A stretch of 62,337 nucleotides of DNA from NCBI GenBank assembly GCA_947450345.1, contig CANFVD010000003.1, forward strand, positions 1 through 62,337, read 5' to 3'. Below the pieces are notes generated by a model. It ran no database searches. It was not told where the DNA came from and was given only the letters and a program-made list of their open reading frames with translations. This DNA is from Actinomycetota bacterium (GTDB taxonomy: Bacteria > Actinomycetota > Actinomycetes > Actinomycetales > Microbacteriaceae). Every line of letters starts with the position of its first letter. Position 1 is the stretch's first letter. Below are positions 7,402-16,582 of the stretch, one piece after another. Position numbers and translations under genes: made by a program.

Positions 7402-10280
7402 TAGCCACCCGATGCCGCCAGGGCCCGATTGAGCGCGTCAACGAGCTGCTGGTCGGCGACACCGTATGCGGCCCAGTCCCCGGCGATTCGGGCGGCTTCA
7501 CGGGCCGAGATTGCTGCCGACGCGTCACGCAACGCCTGATCGAGAGCGGCGTTCGTGCTGCTACCGGTGGTCGGGCTCGGCGCAGGAGCCGGTGTCTGAG
7601 GTCCGGGATTCGCGGGCTGGTCGACACCCGAAGAACTGTCGATTCCGGCATCGCCACCAAAGAGCGCATCGAGTGCGCCCGTCAGCGTGTTTTCGAAGGC
7701 AATCTTGTCGCCGAAGGCAACCAGCACCTTCTTCAGCAGCGGATAGCTGGTGTTACCCGTTGACTTGACGTAGACCGGCTGCACGTAAAGGAGCCCGCCG
7801 CCCACTGGCAGGGTGAGCAGGTTGCCTTTGAGTACACTCGTCGAGCCCTGGCTGAGCAAGTTGAGCTCCTTGGACACCGCGGGGTCGGCGTTGAAGTTGT
7901 TCTGCACCTGGCCGGGTCCGGGAATCGTGACGTCCTTGGGCAGTGTGAGCAGCTTGAGGCGACCGTACTCCGCATCAACCTTTCCTGCCGTTCCGCCGGC
8001 ATTCGAATCAACCACGAGATAGCCGGTGAGAACGTTTCGGCTGCTCGTCCCCGTAGCGTCCGGAATGTACGTGGAATAAAGCGAGAATGCCGGCGCAGCC
8101 GCACCCGGCGTCTGCATGGTCAGGTAGTACGGGGGCTGAAAGACTGCCTGCCCGGCGACGGCCGTGGGATCGCTGGGCGTAATCCACGCGTCATCGCGGG
8201 AGTAGAAAGAGCCCGCATCGGTCACGTGGTACTGGCCGAGAATGGCGCGCTGCGCCTTGAACAGGTCTTCGGGGTAGCGAACGTGACTCATCAGTTGCGC
8301 AGACATGTCCGACAGCGGCTTAACCGTGTTGGGATACACCTTCTGCCAGGTCGCAAGGATGGGATCCTCGGCGTCCCACGCGTAAAGCGTGACCTTGCCC
8401 GAGTAGGCGTCAACGGTGGCTTTGACCGAGTTGCGAATGTAGTTGACGTTATCCAGCGCGAGCGACGCGGTAGGGGTTTGTGTGTCGGCAATAGCTGACG
8501 CGAGACTTTCAATGCGCGAGTAGGGGTAGTCGGCCGACGTCGTATAGCCATCCACGATCCACACCAGTTTGCCGTCGACCACGCTCGGGTAAGGGTTACT
8601 GTCGAGCGTGAGGTACGGCGCGGCCTTCTGCACACGCTCCCGGGGATTCCGGTTATAGAGAATCTGGGACTTGGAGTTCACGGCGTCGGAGAGCAGAATC
8701 TGCTCGCTCTGGAACTTCAGGGCATAAACGAGTCGAGTGAACAGGTCACCCAATTGCGGGCCACCATCTCCGGCGTAGGTGGTGTACGTCTGCGACTGTT
8801 CGTCTTGAGACGGGTAATCCAGCTCGATCTTCTTACCGCCGTCAGCTCCGCCCACAATCGAATAGAGGGGCGAATTTTCTCCGAAATAAACCCGCGGCTC
8901 GAACTCGCCAAGCACTCCCTGGGTGGGGATACCCGCCTCAAAGAACACCGGCTGACCCTCGTTCGTGCGCTGCGTTCCGTAGGCGCCGACCAAACCATAT
9001 CCGTGCGTGTACACCAATACGTTGTTGTACCACGACTGGGAATCGCCGATGCCCGCCTGATTGAGCTCGCGAACCGAAGTCACGGCATCCTGAACCTTGC
9101 CATCGATGGCGTAGCGGTCGACATCGAGTTCTGCAGGAAACGTGTAGTACTGCTTGAACTGCTGAAGCTGCGCGAACGAGGCACTCACGAGTGCGGGATC
9201 AATAATGCGAATGTTGGCCGTGGTCTCGGCGTCCTTGCGCAACGCGCCCGGGGTCGCATCCGTCACCGCGTTGTAGGGAACCTCTTCGACACCAGACAGT
9301 CCGTAGGCCTGACGCGTCATGTCGATGTTTCGTTCGAGGTAGGGCTGCTCCAGGCTGCGCTCACTGGGGTCGACCACGAAACGCTGCACAATCCAGGGGT
9401 ACGCCACGCCCAGCACCAGGGCGCTGACCAAAACGAGGGCTGTGCCCACGAGCGGAAGGCGCCATTTTCCCGTGATGGCGGTGACCACAAAGAGCAGTGC
9501 AACGAGCGCGCAGATAATGGCCAGAATTTGCAGACCCGGAATGGTCGCGTTGACAGTTGCGTAGGACGCGCCGGTCATGAGTCCTGTTTGGTCGGTAACC
9601 GTGTGGAACTGGTCCAGGTAGAGGCTCACGCCTTGAAGGAGCAGATAAGCTGCCGCGGCAATTGCGATGCCGATTCGCGCTCCCTTGGCCACACGAAGTT
9701 CACGGCGCGAAATGCTGATGGAACCGTAGACCACGTTGGTGATGATGGAGGCGAGCAGGCTCAGGAAGACGATAGCCGAGGCAAACCCAATGACAGCCTG
9801 ATAGAACGGCAGCGAAAACAGATAGAAGGAGATGGGCAGGTTGAACTGCGGATCCGTCTGGGTTGTCGGCACCTGGTTGATGAACAGCACTACTGTCTGC
9901 CAGCGCGAGGAGGCCCACATGCCGGCGAAGATTCCGATGACCAGCGGAACGGCAATCGTGAGGAGTCGGCGCATCGGCTCGAGGGCCTGACGGTAGCGGT
10001 CCATCTGGTCATTGAGTCGGGCGTACACGGGACGCATCCGATAGGCCGAGGCAATGCTCAGCCAGAGGGCGCCGCCCATCAGAATGACGCCGGCGAAGAA
10101 GAATCCGGCCGAGCCCACCCACTCCGTCATCAGCACACCGGTGAAGCCGAGTTGGTTGTACCAGAGCACGTCGCTGTAAAGGCTCGCGAACGTGAAGAAC
10201 GCAATAATCAGCGCAACCACAATGACGAGGCTGATAACCACGGTGCGACGAGCGCGACGACGGGGAGTCTGACTGGACAC
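7401..10280 (-). CDS. UPF0182 family large membrane protein
   Basis: 959 aa; N-terminal multi-TM region; 'YLERNIDMTRQAYGL' and 'GYTTSADYPYS' are typical of UPF0182. Confidence 0.9.
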   Translation of the reverse strand: MSSQTPRRRARRTVVISLVIVVALIIAFFTFASLYSDVLWYNQLGFTGVLMTEWVGSAGFFFAGVILMGGALWLSIASAYRMRPVYARLNDQMDRYRQALEPMRRLLTIAVPLVIGIFAGMWASSRWQTVVLFINQVPTTQTDPQFNLPISFYLFSLPFYQAVIGFASAIVFLSLLASIITNVVYGSISISRRELRVAKGARIGIAIAAAAYLLLQGVSLYLDQFHTVTDQTGLMTGASYATVNATIPGLQILAIICALVALLFVVTAITGKWRLPLVGTALVLVSALVLGVAYPWIVQRFVVDPSERSLEQPYLERNIDMTRQAYGLSGVEEVPYNAVTDATPGALRKDAETTANIRIIDPALVSASFAQLQQFKQYYTFPAELDVDRYAIDGKVQDAVTSVRELNQAGIGDSQSWYNNVLVYTHGYGLVGAYGTQRTNEGQPVFFEAGIPTQGVLGEFEPRVYFGENSPLYSIVGGADGGKKIELDYPSQDEQSQTYTTYAGDGGPQLGDLFTRLVYALKFQSEQILLSDAVNSKSQILYNRNPRERVQKAAPYLTLDSNPYPSVVDGKLVWIVDGYTTSADYPYSRIESLASAIADTQTPTASLALDNVNYIRNSVKATVDAYSGKVTLYAWDAEDPILATWQKVYPNTVKPLSDMSAQLMSHVRYPEDLFKAQRAILGQYHVTDAGSFYSRDDAWITPSDPTAVAGQAVFQPPYYLTMQTPGAAAPAFSLYSTYIPDATGTSSRNVLTGYLVVDSNAGGTAGKVDAEYGRLKLLTLPKDVTIPGPGQVQNNFNADPAVSKELNLLSQGSTSVLKGNLLTLPVGGGLLYVQPVYVKSTGNTSYPLLKKVLVAFGDKIAFENTLTGALDALFGGDAGIDSSSGVDQPANPGPQTPAPAPSPTTGSSTNAALDQALRDASAAISAREAARIAGDWAAYGVADQQLVDALNRALAASGG

Positions 10281-10365
10281 GAAGTGTGCGCCTTTCTTAA
10301 GCGGTAGTGAACTACATCCTAGGTGTGCGTCAGCGCACCCGCCTGAGAGGGAACCGGGCGACGGC

Positions 10366-11517
10366 CTACGTGCAGGTGGGAAGTTGAGCCATGGCTGCTG
10401 CGTCGCCCGAGGCCGCCGTGGTTACCGCCGTGACAGCCTCCGTAATCGTGGCAACCGAGAACACCTGAATGCCCGCCGGAACATTGCCCACGACCTCGTC
10501 GCAGTTGTCAGCGGGCGACAGGAAGAAGGTTGCGCCCGCCGCTTGGGCCGAATACATCTTGAGCCGAATCCCGCCGATGGGACCAACGTTTCCGGCCGCG
10601 TCGATTGTGCCGGTTCCGGCAAACTTCTTGCCCCGAGTCATGTCTTCGGGAGTGACCTTGTCGATTATGCCCAAGGCAAACATGAGCCCAGCGCTCGGAC
10701 CGCCCACATCGTTCAAGTGGATGCTCACGTCGAACGGATAGTCATAAGCGGTTTGCCCCAGCACGCCGATGACCGCCGTGCCTTCGTTGTTGGTGGGCGT
10801 GAGTGTCTCGGTGAGGGTCTGCCCGCCGCGAATCAGGGTGACCGTGAGCGGTTGCGACGTACCGGAGGCCTTCACCGCGGCGCGGAGTTCATCAATGTTC
10901 AGCACAGCCTCATCGTTGACGGCAACAATCAGGTCGTCGGGCATCAGTACGCCGTCGGCGGGCATACCCGACGTGGTGCTGACCACTTTTGCGCCCTTCT
11001 CAACGGAGTAGCCGAGATAGGTCATGGCCGCCGCAATGGCTTCCGCCTGCGAATCGACCATCTGCGCTGTGTTGGCTTGGTTGCGCTCATCCTCGGTCTG
11101 GTCTTTGGGATACACGTACTCGAACGGAATGACGGACTGCGACGGGCTGAGGTATGCCTGAAGGACGTCAAACCAGTTGGGCATGATTTCGGGCGTGCCT
11201 TCGAGGCACACCGTGAGTAGATCCAGCGCGCCCGTGGTGGGGTACGTAGTCGTTCCCGAAATCTCAATCAGTGGCTCCGTGCCCTCTTTCGTCGGAGTGG
11301 GCGAGCAGTTATCAAAAACCGTCTGATTTGCGAGAGTGTTCCACCAGGGACCCGGGTGCTCGATAGCGAATGGCACCGGGATGGCGGTGATGCCAACAGT
11401 AAACAGTGCCGCGATGGCGACGAGAAGCAGGCCGCGTCGACGGCGCCGAGTGCGAGGATCCGTGGGAACGGGTGCGTGCTCGGGCGTCTCGCGGTCTGTG
11501 TTGGGGAAGAGTGTCAC
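10366..11517 (-). CDS. PDZ domain / Lon-like (S16) serine protease, YlbL-type
   Basis: PDZ region, then 'GGPSAGLMFALGIIDKVTPEDMTRGKKFAGTGTIDAAGNVGPIGGIRLKMYSA' with the Ser-Lys dyad motifs. Confidence 0.92.
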   Translation of the reverse strand: MTLFPNTDRETPEHAPVPTDPRTRRRRRGLLLVAIAALFTVGITAIPVPFAIEHPGPWWNTLANQTVFDNCSPTPTKEGTEPLIEISGTTTYPTTGALDLLTVCLEGTPEIMPNWFDVLQAYLSPSQSVIPFEYVYPKDQTEDERNQANTAQMVDSQAEAIAAAMTYLGYSVEKGAKVVSTTSGMPADGVLMPDDLIVAVNDEAVLNIDELRAAVKASGTSQPLTVTLIRGGQTLTETLTPTNNEGTAVIGVLGQTAYDYPFDVSIHLNDVGGPSAGLMFALGIIDKVTPEDMTRGKKFAGTGTIDAAGNVGPIGGIRLKMYSAQAAGATFFLSPADNCDEVVGNVPAGIQVFSVATITEAVTAVTTAASGDAAAMAQLPTCT

Positions 11518-11646
11518 AAGGCAATCTTTGTCTGGGGTGCACGGGGTGTTCGCCGTCGGCGCACTCGTTCGATCAGCCTAGGGGCTTTCTCGGAGGGCGA
11601 TAGGGCTAGCGTATTAGTCGTAACCTGAAAGGTGGCTTGAGGGCAC

Positions 11647-12996
11647 GTGACCGACAACAACGAACGCGACCCCGAAGAAGAGTTCCGCGACATGCTTCGG
11701 GGATTCCTTGAGGGGCGCGAAGGAATCGACCCGAGCAAACTTGCGGGAGCCGCGGGGCTGCCCACCGACCCCGACGCGATTTCTCGGATGATGGCGCAAC
11801 TGCAAGCAGCGATGAACGCCTCGGGCGGCGAGGGCATCAACTGGACGATGGCAATGGAACAGGCCAAGTCGATCGCCTTGAAGAGTGTCATCCCGGTGAC
11901 TGCCATTGCCCGGGCCGAGATCGACCAAGCCTTCCACGTTGCCACCCTCTGGTTGGCCGAGGCCTGTGACCTGTCCGACACGGCCGAAGAGCCTCAGTTG
12001 CTGACCCGCTTGGAGTGGATCGAACAGACGTTCCCCCTCTGGCAGCAGCTCGCCGAACCCGTGGCCCTCAACATTTCTGAGGCCATGACCACGGTGCTGA
12101 ACGATCAAGCACCCGAAGAGATGAAGGGCATGATCGCGGGCGCGAGCAACATGATGCGTCAGGTGGGTGGCACGCTCTTCGCCATGCAACTCGGCCAGGT
12201 GTTGGGCCAGCTCTCCACCGAGGTGGTTTCGGGCGGCGACGTTGGCATCCCCGTGCTCGATACCAACCGGGCCGCTTTGCTCCCCCAGAACATGGCCGAG
12301 TTTGGCGAGGGTCTCGACATCCCCATGGACCAGGTACACCTGTACCTCGCGGTTCGCGAAACCGCCTATGCCCGCCTGTTTCGGCACGCCAAGTGGCTGC
12401 GCCTGAATTTCCTTGCTAGCGTCACCGAATTCGCCCGGGGAATCAGCATCAATCAGGATCGCCTCGAAGAGATTGCCAACAACTTCGATCCGGCGAATCC
12501 CGAAGAGTTGCGCGACGCAATCGGGGCCGGCGCCCTGATTCCTCCCAAGACACCCGCTCAGCAAGCCGCGCTCGACCGCCTTGAAAATCAACTCGCCCTC
12601 ATCGAGGGATGGGTGGATGTGGTCACGACCGCGGCTACGCTCCGTTTGCCGCGCGTCGATGCCATCGCCGAAACAGTGCGTCGCCGCCGCGCGTCGGGCG
12701 GACCCGCGGAGTCGGCGCTCGCGTCGCTCGTGGGACTTGAACTTCGTCCGCGTCGACTCCGCGATGCAGTGAAAATGTGGCAGAGCGTCACCGAAGCCGT
12801 GGGCATCGAGGCGCGCGACGCCCTGTGGGATCACCCCGACGTCGTGCCGACCTCAGAAGATCTCGACAATCCCGCGGGTCTGATTGCCCGCCTCGAAGCG
12901 ACGGCCCGCGGCGAGACTCCGGCACCGGACGAGATGGACAAGGCCCTCGAGGACCTGCTGGACGGTAAGGACTTCGGACCCGCCCCCGAGAACTAA
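11647..12996 (+). CDS. DUF2342-family protein (annotated in relatives as zinc-dependent metalloprotease / putative hydrolase)
   Basis: GGTLFAMQLGQVLGQLSTEV, AALLPQNMAEFGEGLDIP and RLFRHAKWLRLNFLASVTEFARGI are family-typical. Confidence 0.82.
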   Translation: MTDNNERDPEEEFRDMLRGFLEGREGIDPSKLAGAAGLPTDPDAISRMMAQLQAAMNASGGEGINWTMAMEQAKSIALKSVIPVTAIARAEIDQAFHVATLWLAEACDLSDTAEEPQLLTRLEWIEQTFPLWQQLAEPVALNISEAMTTVLNDQAPEEMKGMIAGASNMMRQVGGTLFAMQLGQVLGQLSTEVVSGGDVGIPVLDTNRAALLPQNMAEFGEGLDIPMDQVHLYLAVRETAYARLFRHAKWLRLNFLASVTEFARGISINQDRLEEIANNFDPANPEELRDAIGAGALIPPKTPAQQAALDRLENQLALIEGWVDVVTTAATLRLPRVDAIAETVRRRRASGGPAESALASLVGLELRPRRLRDAVKMWQSVTEAVGIEARDALWDHPDVVPTSEDLDNPAGLIARLEATARGETPAPDEMDKALEDLLDGKDFGPAPEN

Positions 12997-13069
12997 CGTT
13001 CGTCGAAGACCTCGGCAACCGTGTGGATGACTGGGGTCACGAAAGAGGCGCTGCCGTCATGATGCACGC

Positions 13070-13975
13070 ATGCATCGGATAGATCCTCGCCTGCCCCTTC
13101 TATGGCGCACGCCAACTGAGATTCAAATCGGATTCGCGCGCCCGGTCGCGGTGCTCACCGACCTTACCGCCGCCCAGGAATACGTCGTGGCGGCACTACA
13201 TTCGGGCGTGAGTGACGTCTCGCTACGCGCCCTCGCCTCGCAGCGCGGCATGCCGGCTACTGACGTCTCGGACTTGCTCGAACGACTGAGGCCGGCGCTT
13301 GAGTCAGCGACCGACGTGTCGTCTCTCCGGGACCGCGTCTGGGTTGCCGTGGACGGCAAGGGATTGGGTGCCGCCCGAATCGCTCACACGCTTGCCGACA
13401 CGTCACTGACGCGCTCGTTATTCGCCAGCGCGACGGTCGCCGAATTATTGGCCGAGGCGCCGACTCATGAGGAGTCGCGCTCCTCGGCGTCGGCCGTTGT
13501 TGTTGTGGTCGCCACCATGGCACTCCCTCCGGAGCGCTGTGGCCCGTGGCTGCGGCGTGGGGTGAGGCACCTGCCCGTGGTGTGGCTCGACACAGCGGTG
13601 CACGTTGGACCGCTCATCGACCCCGGACGCACCGCCTGCTGGCACTGTGTGGAACTGGCCCGATGCGACGCCGATGCCGCCCGGCGCGCACTCGTGACGC
13701 AGGTGGCTGGTCGACCGGCCGCGACGGAAACCAACCTCATCACGCAAGATGTGGCCCTCCGGGTGGCGCGCTGGCTCGACGGCACAGACGCACCCGAACC
13801 GGGCATCGCCCTGGTCTACGAGGCAGCTAGCGCTCGCTGGCGGCAGGAGACGACGTCACCTCACGAAGCGTGTTCGTGCCACACTCCGCAAGGAAACGCG
13901 ACCGCTGTCGCGCGTGACGATGTCCCGCTCCCGACGCGGCCCACGAGAGGTGCAGCCGCTCCCCCGCTCGAGTGA
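13070..13975 (+). CDS. ThiF/TOMM leader-binding-like hypothetical protein
   Basis: GRTACWHCVELARCDADAARRALVTQVAGR plus C-terminal HEACSCH motif; between the DUF2342 and uvrD2-like genes. Confidence 0.55.
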   Translation: MHRIDPRLPLLWRTPTEIQIGFARPVAVLTDLTAAQEYVVAALHSGVSDVSLRALASQRGMPATDVSDLLERLRPALESATDVSSLRDRVWVAVDGKGLGAARIAHTLADTSLTRSLFASATVAELLAEAPTHEESRSSASAVVVVVATMALPPERCGPWLRRGVRHLPVVWLDTAVHVGPLIDPGRTACWHCVELARCDADAARRALVTQVAGRPAATETNLITQDVALRVARWLDGTDAPEPGIALVYEAASARWRQETTSPHEACSCHTPQGNATAVARDDVPLPTRPTRGAAAPPLE

Positions 13976-15560
13976 GGGCGACGTACAGCAGGCGTCGCTC
14001 TTCCGCGACGGCATCAAGTCCCTGGGCATAACTGATGGGAATCAGCCCCTCTGCCACACCCACGATGTACACGGCTTTCCACTCGAGGCCCTTGACCGAA
14101 TGGATCGAGGCCAGCGTGACGGCATTCATGGTGGGCTCGTGTCGCGCCTCGGCCCGCGCCTGCAAGCTGTCCGTGAATTCACGCAGCGTGGTTCCGGGCG
14201 GAGTCTCGTCGGCCATTTCGACAATCGCGTTGAGGGCCTCCCACTTCGCACGCACGGCACCCGACGATTCAGGCGCCGATTGAGTCCAGCCCAGCGCGCG
14301 CAGAACGTCACTCACCGACTTGAACAGGGGTTCGTCGATCGGGTTTACCGCGGAACCGCGCAAGGCCAGCAGTGCGCGCTTGACATCGGGCAAATCAAAA
14401 AAGCGCGTGGCGCCGGCCACCTGATAACTCACGCTCGCCTCCGTGAGAGCACGTTCGAGGTTGGCCGATTGGGCGTTGGTGCGATACAGAATGGCGATGT
14501 CGGATGCCGCGAGCCCCGACTCGAGGTCGGACCGGATTCGGGCAGCCACACCGTAAGCCTCCTCGTGATCCGACGCGAAGGCAGACACGGTGGGCACGGG
14601 TCCCTCGTCTCGCACTGACTGAAGCACAAGCGCGCCGGCCCGATCGCGCATCAACTCGTTGGCCACGCGAACGATGGGTGTCGTGGATCGGTAGTTGCGG
14701 TCGAGGCCAATCGTGATGGCCTGGGGAAACTCGTGGTCAAAGTTGAGCAGGTAGTCGCTCGTGGCCCCCGTGAACGAGTAAATAGTCTGGCTGGCGTCAC
14801 CCACCACGCACACGTCGGCCCGATCGCCCCGCCACAGTTCGAGCAAGCGATGCTGGAGTGGCGACACGTCCTGATATTCGTCGACGACGAAGAAACGATA
14901 CTGTTCGTGCACCTGCAGCGCTACGCGGGGCTCGGCCTCCAGGAGACCAGCGGTGAGCAGCAGTACGTCTTCGAAATCAATCGACGACCGCTCGTCCTTG
15001 ATGCGCTCATAGGCGCGCTGAACATCCACGCACTGTTCCACGGTGAGCGAGCCCGGCATCGACCGGGAGGCCGCACGGAGCGCATAGGCGTCAAGCGTCA
15101 GGTTGGTGACCTTGCGCCACTCGACTTCTGCGGCAACGTCCCGCAGTGACGCCGTGTCGAGTTTGAGCCCCAGGGTGGTCGCCGCCTCGGCGAGGGGGCG
15201 CGCTTTACCCTCGATGAGGCGGGGAGCGGGAACACCGGTGATCTGCGGCCAAAAGTAATTGAGCTGCCGAAGCGCCGACGAGTGAAAGGTGCGTGCCGAC
15301 ACGTTACCGGCGCCGAGGTCGCGCAAACGCGTGCGCATCTCTCCGGCGGCGCGCTGAGTGAACGTCAGAGCCAGAATCCGCTCGGGAGAATAGGTGTCCG
15401 TGGAGATTCCGTAGGCGATGCGGTGTGTGATGGCCCGCGTCTTGCCCGTTCCCGCGCCCGCAAGTACTCGCACGGGCCCGCGCAACGCCGTGGCTACTTG
15501 CCGTTGTTCGTCGTCGAGGGCGCTGAGAATCTGCTCCGGGTCTAGCGCTTGCCCAACCAC
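13827..15560 (-). CDS. ATP-dependent DNA helicase, UvrD2-like
   Basis: Walker A AGAGTGKTRAITHRI, VVDEYQDVSPLQ, SIHSVKGLEWKAVYIVG, LLYVALTRA. Confidence 0.93.
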   Translation of the reverse strand: MVGQALDPEQILSALDDEQRQVATALRGPVRVLAGAGTGKTRAITHRIAYGISTDTYSPERILALTFTQRAAGEMRTRLRDLGAGNVSARTFHSSALRQLNYFWPQITGVPAPRLIEGKARPLAEAATTLGLKLDTASLRDVAAEVEWRKVTNLTLDAYALRAASRSMPGSLTVEQCVDVQRAYERIKDERSSIDFEDVLLLTAGLLEAEPRVALQVHEQYRFFVVDEYQDVSPLQHRLLELWRGDRADVCVVGDASQTIYSFTGATSDYLLNFDHEFPQAITIGLDRNYRSTTPIVRVANELMRDRAGALVLQSVRDEGPVPTVSAFASDHEEAYGVAARIRSDLESGLAASDIAILYRTNAQSANLERALTEASVSYQVAGATRFFDLPDVKRALLALRGSAVNPIDEPLFKSVSDVLRALGWTQSAPESSGAVRAKWEALNAIVEMADETPPGTTLREFTDSLQARAEARHEPTMNAVTLASIHSVKGLEWKAVYIVGVAEGLIPISYAQGLDAVAEERRLLYVALTRAGERLHLSWAASGAGHRHARQRSRFLAECGTNTLREVTSSPAASER

Positions 15561-16495
15561 GTGTCCTCCTGTGGGAGCGTGGCACCCAACCAGTCTTCGA
15601 TGAGGTGGCGCGCGATGGACACCGGGCCGGGCAGCTTGATGGAATCGGTGGCCGCGGCCTCGGTCAATTCGGTGCGCGTGAACCAGCGCAGCGAACGGAT
15701 CTCTTCGCCGTCAGCAAGGATGGCGTTGGCATCCTGACCGGCGGCGAGACGCGCCCGAAAGCCCAGCATGAGGGATGCGGGAAAGGGCCACGGCTGCGAC
15801 GCCACATAGGTGGGGTCTTCGACGCGAAGGCCGCACTCTTCGAACATTTCGCGCACCACGGCGTCTTCGAGAGATTCGCCCGGCTCCACGTAACCGGCCA
15901 GTAGTGAGAAACGGTCTTCCTCCCACAGCGCGTTATTTCCGAGCAAAATGCGATCGTCCGCATCGGTGACGACGACAATGATGGCGGCGTCGGTGCGAGG
16001 AAAGACCTGGGTGCCCGACTCGTCGACGCGCACCCAGCCGGCCTGCTGCGGCAGAACGGCCTGACCACGCTGTGGCGAAAACGAGTGCGACCTGTGCCAA
16101 TGAGACATCCCGAGCGCTTGAGTAAAGAGTCCGACGTCGAGATCGCCCAGTTCCGTGGCCGCCAATCGCAGGTCGCGCCAGTCGGCCGCCACGACCGAGG
16201 TGCGGGCCAAGGCCACGGCATCATCGGCTGAAAAAGCGGCGTCAGTCAGCACTGCGACGAATGCCGAGCCCTCGTGGTGCCCCAAGTAGATTTTGGTCAG
16301 ACCGCTGACGGACTCGGGCGCCAGGTACACCACGGCTTTGTCGGCTATCAGCGTTGCGTTCTCGTGGATCACCAGAACACGGGTTTCCGGGTCACTCCAG
16401 AGATCGTCGAGGAGCTGGGGCTCGGCTCGCCGAACGGCGTCCCGGTCGTGCACCTGACGGGCCAAGGACAAGCGACGGCGAATTTCGTGCGACAT
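15542..16495 (-). CDS. nudC: NAD(+) diphosphatase NudC-like Nudix hydrolase
   Basis: Intact Nudix box GYVEPGESLEDAVVREMFEECGL followed by SQPWPFPAS, the NudC signature. Confidence 0.9.
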   Translation of the reverse strand: MSHEIRRRLSLARQVHDRDAVRRAEPQLLDDLWSDPETRVLVIHENATLIADKAVVYLAPESVSGLTKIYLGHHEGSAFVAVLTDAAFSADDAVALARTSVVAADWRDLRLAATELGDLDVGLFTQALGMSHWHRSHSFSPQRGQAVLPQQAGWVRVDESGTQVFPRTDAAIIVVVTDADDRILLGNNALWEEDRFSLLAGYVEPGESLEDAVVREMFEECGLRVEDPTYVASQPWPFPASLMLGFRARLAAGQDANAILADGEEIRSLRWFTRTELTEAAATDSIKLPGPVSIARHLIEDWLGATLPQEDTWLGKR

Positions 16496-16582
16496 GTGAT
16501 CCTTGAATGTTGTGAGACGACGTCAGCAGCGAAGTGCGTGGCGTTTCGCGCCTGAGGGCGCTGGGCGACCTAGCCTAAAAGC

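Noticed and set aside
8754-10307. 517-aa + strand ORF
   Set aside because: Lies fully antisense to the UPF0182 gene; His/Arg/Gly-rich shadow ORF typical of high-GC DNA, no recognisable motifs.
11614-12834. 406-aa - strand ORF
   Set aside because: Antisense shadow of the DUF2342 gene with biased composition and no motifs.
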